Under the pieces are notes generated by a model. The model saw only the letters and a program-made list of their open reading frames with translations. It was not told the DNA's origin and ran no database searches. Both the position numbers and the translations under genes were made by a program. From NCBI GenBank assembly GCA_003344405.1, contig NOWV01000313.1, positions 1 to 51,602 of the forward strand: a stretch of 51,602 nt of DNA, in the 5' to 3' direction. Positions 1-12,500 of this stretch are shown here, piece after piece. The DNA comes from Trichoplax sp. H2. Taxonomy: Eukaryota; Placozoa; Uniplacotomia; Trichoplacea. The stretch's first letter is position 1. Every line of letters starts with the position of its first letter.

Positions 1-364
1 ATATCGTAATCTGACTATTCTGTATTAGTCATCAGATGTCTATGTTCGTAAATACTGTTGTCTGCATTAAGGGAGCAGTAGCTAAAATTAATATCTAATT
101 CAGTAAATGATTCCGAGGTTAATTGTACTAACTATGACTCATGAACTATTGAGGAATAGTATATAAATGCAGTATATCGTGAAATAAAGAGAATTCTCCA
201 ACTTAGAGTTAACGTAAAATACGAGGCGTCTAAGTCTTTGTGTAGACTGCTAGTAGAGCGAAAGTGTTTGTGATAGTGCAGATATCGTTCCTTGATACGT
301 GGTTCAAGGAATTGACTTATTGATCGTATATTGCGTTATCTTGTTGCAAAGCTGTTTTGTGACA
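1..364 (+). mobile_element. 3' part of an LTR (TATATAAATG subfamily), cut by window start
   Basis: The stretch ends GCTGTTTTGTGACA like the complete LTRs in this window, and has the same inner order: TATATAAATG (160-169), AAATAAAG about 20 bases later, then an AACGTAAAATACGAGG core. The 5' end lies outside the window. Bases 1-144 are identical to 3093-3236; the remainder differs by substitutions and a small deletion. Confidence 0.6.
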
Positions 365-481
365 ATGATCTATGCACTTATTTATTTTTTATTATTGCTT
401 TTAACAACGGAACATAATTTGTAAACTGATTACTGTATGTGAATACTTCATAGGGTCAATTAGAGTTTATTTTTTGATAGA

Positions 482-921
482 TGTCACGGTACGAACTACC
501 GTGAAGAAATAGCTATCTAAATTTGGTGAATATAATATAGTGACAATGTTTTACAACTAGTTACTTACAATAGGAATTACTCTAATTATAAATGTGTTAC
601 AGTAAATTTAATGCTGTGCTTTAATGTGTACTGAAATGATTCTGTGAATGGGTGGACATGTTGTAGTTCGATTGTGAAAAATTAGTTAGTAGATGTTCTC
701 ACCAAAGTATATTTATAAGATGACTCATGAATGTTAGCTGCTGTAGAAGGGTATATAAGCCCACCAGATAGTTGAATGAAGTAGTTCTCAATTGTCTAGT
801 TGAGTTTAACGTAGAATCAAAGGCGTCTAAATTCTCGTGAGTAGGGATACTGAATCCGCAGATTTTTAGAGATTTGGAGATTTAGTTTACGTTATCCTTG
901 TCACGAAGCTGGTTTGTGACA
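482..921 (+). mobile_element. Solo LTR (TGTCAC family), TSD ATAGA
   Basis: The 440-bp unit starts TGTCACGG and ends TTTGTGACA, flanked by ATAGA at 477-481 and 922-926. The first 25 bases form a hairpin (TCACGG/CCGTGA). Inside are TATATAAG (752-759) and AATGAAG shortly after, the promoter/R region layout of an LTR. No internal retrotransposon sequence is attached, so it is a solo LTR left by LTR-LTR recombination. Confidence 0.85.
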
Positions 922-3092
922 ATAGATTAATAACAATTCCTAGAATTTAAAAGAATTTAACGAATAAAGTTGTAATCCATATCACTTCAGGCTAGATGTA
1001 CCCGTAACCGGTATCTTATTTTGAATATGTGTTTCAAATATAGAATGAATCTATTATTAATAATATTTTTTTTGTTGCAAAGAGTGATATGTTATTAATC
1101 GCTCTTAAACTGTGACAGAAAATGTATCGGTTTGCTTAGCTAATACTTTCCATAACGGCAAGCAAACAATTAATTCTAAAGAAATTATTTTTCATGTTAG
1201 AAGAAAATTTCGCATCTGATGATTTGGTGCAACATATAACGGAAATAACAATACTAATAGGTTATTACATTGCTTTAGAAATCGGACAAGTCAACAGACC
1301 AAAATGCAAAAAAATACATAAATTAATCCTTACAGAATTATCTGCAATAATTTGAACTGTAAATAGAAGCTTCAATTTATACTAAATACTTAAATATTTA
1401 TTTGAATCAATTAGATGCTCTGAAATGAAAATCATGCTTCTTAAAACTACAAAAATATAAGAAATCGGTCTAGAATTCTTTTTTCCATCATTTTCATAAA
1501 TATGTCTTAGAATCACTAAAAAAATATTTTTTTGCGAATGTATTAACTCGGTGTAGTGCTACTATTAATATTACATTTCTTACTCGATTTTAAATTTATG
1601 TAGTAGATATGAACTAGACTTGCTTGAGAAATCATACTCTCAATAGCAATATTCGCCTGTACCACCCTTGTATCATTGCTTAAAATTGATGTTGCATGTA
1701 TTCAAATGATACAAGGAGCGAACTTCTGGATATAGTTATTGAGAGTACAGTGGTTTAAATTGGCCCAGTATATAATATTTCTGAGATTAATACTACTAAA
1801 TCTATTAGTAAATATGACTTATACAAATAATGCAACTGCTCATTTTACTATTCATTTCCTCAATTCGTTTAATTACAAAGAATATAACTTTAAATTAATC
1901 GGAGTATATCAATCTACTAAAAAAAATTCCTAGAGTATCTAACTTATTCGTGGTATATACTGACTGTCTATAATCGCTGAATTTTTGATGTTTTTAATAT
2001 TGCTATTGTAATAGCATAATAGCTTTGCTGTGATGGCCTAAAATGCATGCATTTTTACGATTTCACCTACACAATTTTAGAAAGTACTGGACTAAAGATA
2101 CATTCATACTTCTGGAGTATTTTAATTTTTGTTATTATAAGATGAAGTAGTAGGTAAATTAAGACTACTTTAATTTTCACTACGACTCGTTCCAGTAGAT
2201 GTAGAAAGCATACATATTGTGGAAATGTCAATTTTTATCACTGACTGTAACATCAGCTTAACATATACGAAACTTCGACACTAATTTTATACTTATTAAT
2301 TTGTTAGCTTTACCTCATTTAATAGCTTTAATGAGAGAAGTGTGACCATCTTCAACATTAGCAGGGGAACCATAAAGATTTCACTGTATCAAATATTAGC
2401 TAGAACTGTAATAAGCAGTTGTATAGCTTTTATTTGAGGAGAAATAGGTATTTATGATGGCGTTTTAAAATATTGAACTGTGAATATTAAATTATTGGAA
2501 TATTGTAAAGTTATAAATATCTAAAAAAATTATGACTATGTTTCAAGCATTGCTTTGTAGCATGAAAATTTAAAGTTGCCAGTCCACTGTCAAGCTTGAT
2601 ATTTTAGACCTTTGCATACAGTATAACTATGATATTGACGATCTTCACCCGTCAGAAGTCCACAATAACTGCTGATCTTCCTGAGATTAAACTATGGAAA
2701 AACTCAAAATTTTATTAAAATTGCAATCAATTTATTAAGTAACTACATAAGTATCAACCACTATTACTGAATTGACACTAAGAAATATGCAGATATCCAT
2801 GAAAATATTTAAAATATTTTGTATAATTGCGACAGTGTTGTATACTGTAATAGAGTAGAAATATCTATGTTAGGATAATTCTGTTAGACTATCCTTATTT
2901 AGTTAACTTCTAATTTGGATATACTGTGTTTTAATATAGCACTGACTCTTTATGACAGTGACACTTATACACATACTGAAATTAATAGTTGTAATAGGGA
3001 ATGCAAATCATCTACTTACAGTTCGAATCATTGTGATTGTAATTTACTTATGGTAGATTGTAAATTATCATGAAAATGTTCCATGATAGGAC
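922..3092. other. AT-rich stretch without recognisable gene
   Basis: No splice-supported exon, RNA gene or clear repeat boundary was found. The 64-codon ORF at 1739-1933 has no recognisable motif. The last part (about 2830-3092) probably belongs to the 5' part of the LTR ending at 3450, since GTTCCATGATAGGA before 3093 also occurs at 26405. Confidence 0.4.
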
Positions 3093-3450
3093 ATATCGTA
3101 ATCTGACTATTCTGTATTAGTCATCAGATGTCTATGTTCGTAAATACTGTTGTCTGCATTAAGGGAGCAGTAGCTAAAATTAATATCTAATTCAGTAAAT
3201 GATTCCGAGGTTAATTGTACTAACTATGACTCATGATAAATTGAGGAATAGTATATAAATGCAATATATCATGTAATAAAGTGGATTCGTAAACTTAGAG
3301 TTTAACGTAAAATACGAGGCGTCTAAGTCTTTGTGTAGACTGCTAGTAGAGCAAAAGTATAGTGCAGATATCATTCCTTGATACGTGGTTCAAGGAATTG
3401 ACTTATTGATCGTACCTTACGTTATCTTGTTGCAAAGCTGTTTTGCGATA
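3093..3450 (+). mobile_element. 3' part of a second TATATAAATG-subfamily LTR
   Basis: This is a direct repeat of 1-364, with TATATAAATG, an AATAAAG, the GGCGTCTAAG core and an end GCTGTTTTGCGATA that corresponds to GTGACA in the other copy. The true 5' end is upstream of 3093 but could not be placed; no target duplication was found. Together with 1-364 it could be the two LTRs of one element or two separate solo LTRs; no primer-binding site follows 364, which favours the latter. Confidence 0.55.
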
Positions 3451-6400
3451 CTTCAGTAAATTAACTTGCAACAATTATACATCACGATTCTACTACTAAA
3501 CAATTTACTAGTACAAGCTTAGCAAATCTAAACATGACCGTATATATCTAGATTATTTTTCAAGTATCGATAATCAATTAACCGGTAACGCAGTACCATA
3601 ACAATCGCTTGAAATGATAAATAATAAGTTATAGAGAAGGATACATGCTTTATTCATAATTTAAAATTATAAAATGATGAGCAACTTTTCTTCGGCTCAA
3701 ATTACTTCTTAGGAAGCTAATAAACACCAGAGCATGCAATTTGCAGCAAATGTAGCATATTGCGAAAGAAGTATAAATGATCGACATTTGAAAAGTTGTG
3801 ATATTCACGTTATTGTAAATACTATACAGCCTGATCTAAAATATTTGGTGTGATTAAAAAATGGTTTGATTCAATCTTTTGCATAAAAATTTGAAATTAG
3901 AAAATTCTAGAATTCATTATAAGATCGACATCATATCATATAAATGGAACATGTTCTTGAGTTGTATTTAATTGCCTTTCATTTTATTAACCAGTATTGC
4001 AATGGATTAGATCTCATCAAATCGATAACTTTAAATCTTTACTAGGGCACTTTTAAATCAATTTTCGGTATTGACAAATGAAATGAATTAATCGTGCATT
4101 ACAGTAGCATCATTGTTATGATAATTAAAAAGGAATCCTTTATTCTTACGATTCAATGTTAGGTACGTCTATATATTATTATTGACACATTAGAGATTTT
4201 TAATCGTCAGCTAAACTCGTAGACGTCAGGTTTTAATTCTGTTAGCATTGGTACTACTGTATTTGAAGTGGGATATAGGATAAAATTTAGTTTGCTTAAA
4301 AAATTTTGGAATATGAGTATAGACTATTTGTATGTTCTTAAACGCGCTGGATAGATTTGAGGCAAAATTTTTGGTGAGCTGAAACTGGCTAGCGCAAAAT
4401 AAGAAATAAATCGAAAATATCGATCTTTTGGTAAGTTACCACTTATCTTTTAATTAGTAACTATAAAAATTCAGTATAACTATTTGATCCTGTTTTCTAT
4501 TTCTTACTTAGTTTTAATGCGCAGAAATGTTTACCAGTACTGTTATTTTATATATATGTACTGATTTAATGATTTCAATTTAATTGGCTATACTTACCAT
4601 ATAAAATAGTATAGTACAGTAAGATCATTGATTTCTCTCAATTACGGCCATCATTGGTTTTCCTCAGTTACGGAAGTTGTTACAGCTCCTAAACCCAATA
4701 TTTGATAAACACAATCTGCGGCAACCTTTTTTGAATTTAAAAATTAAGTCAGGAGTTGAATGTACTGATAGTAGCCAAATGTACTTAAATTTTCTTAAAT
4801 CATTATGTTTCCTAATTGTTTCGTTCGAATTGGAGCTATTTATACTTATGCAATAAACAATCTATCAAATTAACTACTTCACTACTGAAGAAGGTATGGC
4901 CTAGTAAAGTTGTAATAAATTTTGTATGATATCATCCCAATAATGCTATATAACTAATTGGTCGCACTAATCCACTTTGGTGCAATTTCTGATGACCCGC
5001 TATAAAGAATAACAGTACTTAGTAATTGTCTAGCAGTGTTTCTGAAATTATCTGTTCTTGTAGCAGTTACTCTTGTATAGTGAGTACCCCAAATTTCTAG
5101 TGAATAGCACAAAATCTTATACGGCATGATTATAATACGCTCACTGTACTATTTCTACTAATAGTTCGCAAGGCTGATAGCGGATTACATACCTTAAGAT
5201 ATTTTTGATATAGATTATATCCATATTACTAGACGATGGAGCTAATCATTCGAAGATAAAGCCATACATCTATCACAACAGCAGAGCAGAGATGAAACCA
5301 ATGCTATCTCAATCAAGGCAGTGTTAAATGATTTAGAGCATTTCGTAGGGAACTTTTAAGGATCCTCAGACTATCAACCGTTAACGTCAGTCAGTTTCAT
5401 TAACTTTTGAAGGAGTAGAATGAAATCCTAGTAAGATGCATTTGCTTCAATAGTCTCTAGACGATCAGCTTAATTGTATAAAGTATAGTTATCTATTAAG
5501 TTATCAATAAGTTAGTAGATACTTTTCTCTTCCGTTTGGTTCTTTATTGATTAATTGATTAAGCATTTGGTTCTTGAAGTAATAAAATGTAATTAATATT
5601 TTTCGCCTTAGAATTTGCTAATTTATTTAATTAAAAGAGTTTAAGCATAGAAATTATTGATTATGTTGTTTACTGTTTGACTGTTAACAAGGAAATTCAG
5701 TTTTCTTTGTCTTAGATTGAATAGTTAGATATTATAAATCTACAGTTAACTATGAATATTCATTATTGTAGCCTAAGTTAAGATACTTATTTTTACTGAG
5801 CCATGTTAAATTAACTGATTCGTTACATATCTTTCGTCAAAATCAAAGTTAAACTCTACACAAATTGATAAATTTATTTATTAAAGAGGGTCATACAGAG
5901 GGCACGCTTTAAGTGTATCGCTTAATAAGATATTTTTGACAGTTGAGTTTTGACTGCTGCTATTACAGAATAGAATTAATATCAGAGTATCTATTATTGT
6001 ATGTCACTGAGCTGCCATGAATTAATATTGAGATGAATCTTGATTTAATTTGTACGTTCAAATTATATAAGCATTAGATTTATTAATTACCACCATTTAC
6101 TGAAAAATTATATAGATTAATGTCTTAAAAACTACTAAATAGCAAGGTAGCTAGCGATCAAATTCTTGAGAGCTAATTATGTACGCGTATATACTCTAGA
6201 TTTTCTATAACGTACATTTAGAGCTATTGTAGTTTTAAATAAATTTATGATCAGTACGACACCATAAAATTTAGCATGGTTACTATATTGACGTTAATAT
6301 GTATATTTTATTGATATTAATGTGGAAATTTTATTGACAATGATATGAATAAGATTTATTTTCGTTTCCTGTTAATCGTCACGCGATATAAAGTGTTCGA

Positions 6401-9400
6401 AGTTTCAACGACACAAAATCGTAAACCTTAATGAAACCTTAATGGGGTCGACATGTATAGCAATATTGCTTCAGATTTTCAGCTTCGCTATAATGGGAAT
6501 GACTAGGTATGCTTTTGGTGACTAATTACATGACTGTGTTCATTCCGCAAGTAAAATGCTACAAAGCTCAGCGAATGAGAAGAAATTCTCATTTTTAACT
6601 TTAAAGAAGAAGTAAAAAGCAGTTAGTCTTTTAGTCTATGCCTTTTTTTGTACTTATCCTTTCTTAAATATTTTTATGCTACGGTGATAGTGTAATTATA
6701 AGGGCAAAGTGAATAAGGCTATTTCATAATTGATCACACAGCAGGCCTTAGAACAATTTTTGGTCTATTAGAAGATAATTTCTTAGCATGAAATCTTAAA
6801 TAGCTTCGAAACTTATTTTAATGCGAATGGCCTGGTACATACACACAGATTTAACGTCTTTGTAAATAAAGTAGTGAACATTGTTAAGATTAAATGTTCT
6901 AATTAATCGCTTCCGAGATTATGACCAGCGATAACTGAAGTAGGATCATATTATTAATTATATTAAAATTTAAATGTATTCCTGCCAATTTAATAATGTC
7001 AGTTATAATAAATCCTTAAACAAAGCAAAATTCTTTTGGACGCGGATTTAGGGTCGTAATACTCTGGTACTGATAAAGTTTACAACATTAAGCATTTCTT
7101 GACTCGATAATCTATTATCTAGTATTCTGTATTATTACTTTCCACCAAGATTCGACCATAAAACTCATTACGCTAAGTTTCTTTAACTTTATAATCTTGC
7201 AGTAATTAAAATATTAGCTTGTAAGATCTGCTATAGATTTTAAAATTAATATCATTAATAACTGTATCTTCAGATATGGAATATTTTAGTATAAAATATG
7301 ATCTAAAGTCATTTTTTTGTTCAAAAAAATTGTTAAATAGTACAGTAGTATCCTTGGAATATAGTAGATTACCTATGTACTGAACAATCCTGCAAAATCA
7401 ATTAATGCACACAAAACTTGAGATGTAATTACTAGAAATAATAACACCCATCAGTTCTAAACACACTACATAAATTATATTAGTCATATCATAACACATA
7501 TTTATAGCCATTGATGACAAAACTAGATTTATAACAACTTCATTGTATACGCTATTAAAGCACGAATTTTACAAATAAGTTAATACAGTAGAAGTCGCCT
7601 TTGAATAGGTATACCATTTAATCTTTCCTTGTGACTGAATTACAGACGCTAGCAACTTTGATTGATGGCAAAAATGTTAGCCAATTTATAATTATTCAAG
7701 ACGGCGCGATGAAAGAAGCGAACTGATTTCGTTTCGTAGTAGCGATATCCATTTCTAAGATATGTAAAAGAATGATCTTTAGTTTTATAACTAAATTATG
7801 AAATACAGTAGTAGAAGACGGCCGCATTAGAAGAATTATTTACCGACTGAAAGCATCACTGTCTGCTAACGAAACTTTTTTGAATAGCAGTTCGAGGATA
7901 CTCGTATCACGTGAGCTACAGTCAGATGAGGGAAGATTTAAATATAAATTTTTTATTTGGCAAATGCTTCTGTAGCAATATTAAATGAGTGAATGTTTGC
8001 TCTAGGAATAATCTAGCAGTCTATTCGCTCAAATTAAGGGTTTATTACCAGCAGAATCTAGTAGAAACTATTTCAACCAGTCAGTTTGTGATAATTTGAT
8101 CTATGTTGATTCGAAAATTATTTAGAATTGATACTGAAATCATAACCAACTCTTACCGAATTATTGGTTTTGAGAGATATGTATAACTTGAACCAATAAT
8201 ATTTATTTACAATTATTTGGTTTCTGATGTGCAGCTTTCATAACAAATTAAATTTGATCTTCACTTTTGAGCCTAGAAGTTTACTAGCTTTTAGATTATA
8301 ATTCATTAATGGAATAGCTATTGTTAATAATTAATTAAATGGCTGTATTATACACGATATCAATCTTTAATGACGCAGTAGATTTAATTTAACTGTTAAA
8401 AATAAAATAACAATGGATTTTAAAAACATACCTTAAATATAAAATTTATCTTATATTGTTCTTAGAAATTCTTGAAGCAGAAAAATTATGAGATTACTAA
8501 CAATTACGGTAGATCTTCAAACATTAGTTTTTCTTGACTAACAAATTAGTTAGATCTTGCAGTTATTGAAAATACCGTAGTCTAAAATAACAAGACCGAG
8601 ACAATGGCAAAATAAACAATATATTCATCTTCGATTTCTTGGTTATGCATGTGCCCAAATGTGACATAACAGTCGATTTACATAATAAACTAAAATAATT
8701 GCTGAAACTTTGTTAAATGCTCTATATTTCTATTTCGTGTACCAACTTCGTAGTTAAGGAGCAAGTAAAGTTTACACCATTCTTAACCTGCCATATACTG
8801 TTTATATTTCAACTGAATCAATTAGTATCGTAATAATATAGAAGCAGCACAACGAAAGCACACGTATAAAATGGGACGTGATTTTAGCTATTAAATTATT
8901 TTAGCAAATAACCAATCAAATAGTTTACTCATTAAATAATTAACTAATTACTTAATTTATTTACTGGTTAATTGTTAACCAATATGATACATTAATAGTA
9001 TTAATATTGGAATAATATATTTTCTGCCTTTTACATACCTTTTAAGCTGCGGTTGTCACATTGTCAGTTAGTTGGCAACTATTAAACCTTTGCAGTTTTA
9101 AATTCTAAGAATGCCGAAAACTGAAATCTGATTCTTTAATAAGAAATTATTTTTCGTAGCTTTTTAACTTACGTAGAATTTTATTTAAGGGTTGAAATAA
9201 CTTTAAATTTATCAAAGTTCAAAACTGTATTTTTAAGTAAGTAATTTCAAAAATAATTGTATATTTTATTGCGTTTGATGTTCCTTCTGCTAGGTATGGA
9301 GTTAAAATAATTTCAGAATAAAACTAGACTACATAAGCGTTATCCTAACGTTATTTAATCGCTAGCAATATCCAAGTTTCTTCATTAATGTATGAAATCC

Positions 9401-9440
9401 TGCTATCGCTGATATAGCAATTACTTATTTTTTCTTTTTG
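3451..9440. other. Upstream intergenic region, nothing recognised
   Basis: About 6 kb of AT-rich sequence with only short random ORFs. A segment near 5225-5440 has lower AT content and two open frames, but no consistent exon pair could be built. No tRNA, LTR with target duplication or tandem repeat was found. Confidence 0.4.
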
Positions 9441-9448
9441 TATATAAG
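9441..9448 (+). promoter_or_regulatory. TATA box candidate of the receptor gene
   Basis: TATATAAG lies 39 bp before the start codon at 9480. If it is used, transcription would start roughly 10-15 bp before the ATG, giving a very short 5' UTR. In an AT-rich genome such a match can be chance; an upstream non-coding exon is the alternative. Confidence 0.35.
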
Positions 9449-9479
9449 AAATCCAAATATTTTATGAAAGGATATCACA

Positions 9480-9534
9480 ATGAATTCTTACATTCTAAAG
9501 TTTGGTTCTGTCTGTCTTTTTCTTCTACTTCAAG
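9480..9534 (+). CDS. Receptor exon 1: signal peptide
   Basis: The exon starts at an ATG and encodes M-N-S-Y-I-L-K followed by the hydrophobic stretch F-G-S-V-C-L-F-L-L-L-Q, a typical secretory signal. It ends with a strong donor (GTAAGT) after the first base of a codon (phase 1), which matches the phase 1 start of the LDLa exon. No other exon with a signal sequence in a compatible phase was seen between here and 12208. Confidence 0.8.
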
Positions 9535-12500
9535 GTAAGTAACTATGATAGCCTTTTAGCCTTAAAGTAATCAGTATGAACTTATTTATATTTATTGCAA
9601 TGAGAATCTGTTATAAATTGAAGTAAACTATCACACAATATTTTATGCTATAGTATCGTACTTAAATTAAGCAAGAGTATAACATAAAGGATAATTCACA
9701 TATGGATATATCTCTACATGAGAACGACGGCAGCGTAAATTCGGTCTCTTTGTAGCAAATAATTAAAAGCAGAGCATTTACAAAATCTTAGCTTCCAGCT
9801 TACAAAGATTTGACTATACCCAGATATATTAGCTATCAGCAGTAATAGATAGAAAATTATTAAAGGCTGAATGAAATTATCAATTATAAATGTGATAGCG
9901 ATAACGGAATGCACAGTTGAACCTATGTTAATCTTTAAAGAGTAGAAAGAATGAGTCTTTCAATATGTAAAAAAACGCTATTTTTCTTTTCGTTCTGATA
10001 TAGTATATAATTAAGTAGACATATTAGAAAAAATCTAATTTATTAATATGTCTAAGTCGATTTGATAGACAATACAAGCTTGATTTTAAAATTAAAAACT
10101 TATTTTAAAGACCAATAAGATATATTTTTAAAATATAGCAGTTCGCAGTGTAGTATATAAAAGGTAATATCTTCCCTATATCTTTAGCAAATAAGTTTCG
10201 TCATTAGTATATAGTTTACTAGAAAATATTCCTATTTCCTATAACAATTCTCAAAAATCGCTCATCATCTTTATTTCCTGTAATTTTTAATGCCTAGAGT
10301 ACTATGTAAACAATTTGTCAATAAGAAGATTAATACATGTTGTAACGCTTATTTTAATTTTAAAAGCCTAACGCTACTATTTGCTAGACATGACCTATAC
10401 TCAATTTCACGTTATATAGTATCTGAATGATATTCATTACCTACTAATTCGGTGACTTTAATTTTCTAAATTGTAACATAATTTCATAACAATCGATTAA
10501 TTTTTCTAATCACTAATATTTATGAATCGAAATTAATAAAGTATTTGAAATGGAAGCTTTAATTTGTTATCAAATTTTAACAGTTATAATGCATTAGATG
10601 GCATTTTAAGCTAAACTTAGTTAAGTAGATAAGAATTCTTAACTGGCATATATAGAATAAAATCCATTTACTTAATAATGTCCAAATCTAAATTCATATG
10701 GACCAGGCACAGCCCGTACTTAAGTGAAGGCTTTAATTGCTATAGATATCGCCATACTTGTATGTGTAGTATGTAGGCTAAGTTTTTATGTATTGCAATG
10801 CAGGCAAGAGTAAGTATTGTTGTGTCTCAACCCTCATTTGTGGCTAAGGAAAGTAAAGAACTCTAGTGTAGTTACTTAAAACTTGGGCTATTTCTCCCAG
10901 TACTTTCAGTTTCTATGAGAGAAGTATTTGAGAACTCGATTTCTCAGCTGATCTCCACAGACAACTGACTAATTATTACACTATTCTTCACGATATGAGT
11001 CTTGCCGTTTCTTGAGCAATTACTTACTTTATTCTACAAACACACGCGCTTAAATAGGTTTCTACAGTGAATTCCAATATTAAAGGGTGAGAATTCATAC
11101 TTTACAAGTTACATGAATTAGTATAATACCATTACTAAATATACATGTCAATATTCTCAGACTTAGATAGTTACAAGCTATCAGGTGTTAAGACGCTTAA
11201 CCTTCGTCCATATACTGCTCAATTTTTAGATATTAACACACCTTACAAACCTGCAGTAAATTAACTGTTAACAACTTATATTTCTATCTCATTTCTACCA
11301 TCCTATTATCAGCTACAAGCGCATTAAACATAGCACATAACGTTATCTTATCTATTCATAAGCATTCACTAATCAACAGTTGCTTAATTAGTAACGGCGT
11401 ACCGCGACATGTTGTAATATGCAGAAAATATTTGCAACTATTAAAAGATTAGAAAATGTTTGGCCACTACCGTATTATCGATTTATCTCGGCTAGATTCC
11501 TATATCTAGGTTTTTAGGGTCGTATTAATGTGATACACTAACAATGCGGGCACATTAAATCACTCTACATAAATATATCCTTCTAAAAATATAGCTAAAC
11601 TTCTTTTCCAAGTTGTCTTCACTTTTTCTGCTGTTTAATTTAGCTGATAAACTGATTTGATTACTTAATCAGCTTAGAAATAAAACATACATTTCTTCTT
11701 TTTGTTGGTCGCGTGATAGTATAGAGAAACTATAAGATAAGCTATTGGTGTTAGAATATTGCATAGGAGTAAACTATGTATCCCTTGAAAACAGTGTCAA
11801 ATAAAAACCAATTAATTGCAATAGATAAATATAAATAATGTCTATGATTCAGGTATCTTAATCTCAGCTTCGTAGAAGGCAATTCTAGACATAGAATTTT
11901 GTTCTCATATTGAGTTCTGAAAACTTAAGTGACACTGCTCACAATCTTTATATTGTAAACCAGTTAGGTATTACATTGAAGTAGTTACACTATTATTGAA
12001 TAGTATGTTCTTAATCCTTATTTTCCGAGATTATTATTCCTAAATCTCACTATTTACGCTGTCATTCTGAAATTCAAACGTTTCGTTTACTTCTATTATA
12101 GTTTTAAGGTGTATGATGGAATTACAATTAAGTATAGAGTAACGCCGTTAATGGCCATTATTAAACTATTAATTATTAATAAAACTGATCATTTTATTGG
12201 ATTTCAGTTGCTAAATGCCAGATAAAGGAAAATGATGATTACAATTACAAGTATCCATGTGGCATATTTTCAAACAATTTTATTTCTACTAGTAAATGGT
12301 GCAACTGTAAAAATGACTGTTCTGACGGTTCAGACGAAGCGTATTGCGGTAGCTATATCGAATTTTAATTTGAATTTTTCTATATTATGGAATTTCGTAT
12401 TGTGATTATATTTATTATAGCAAATTAGGATTAATTTCTATCATAAACTATTATTTACCCTATGCAGATGTGCAACATTCATTATCAGAGAATGGAATAG

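Noticed and set aside
5225-5440. Coding exon
   Set aside because: Two different frames are open over the same stretch and no partner exon with fitting phase was found.
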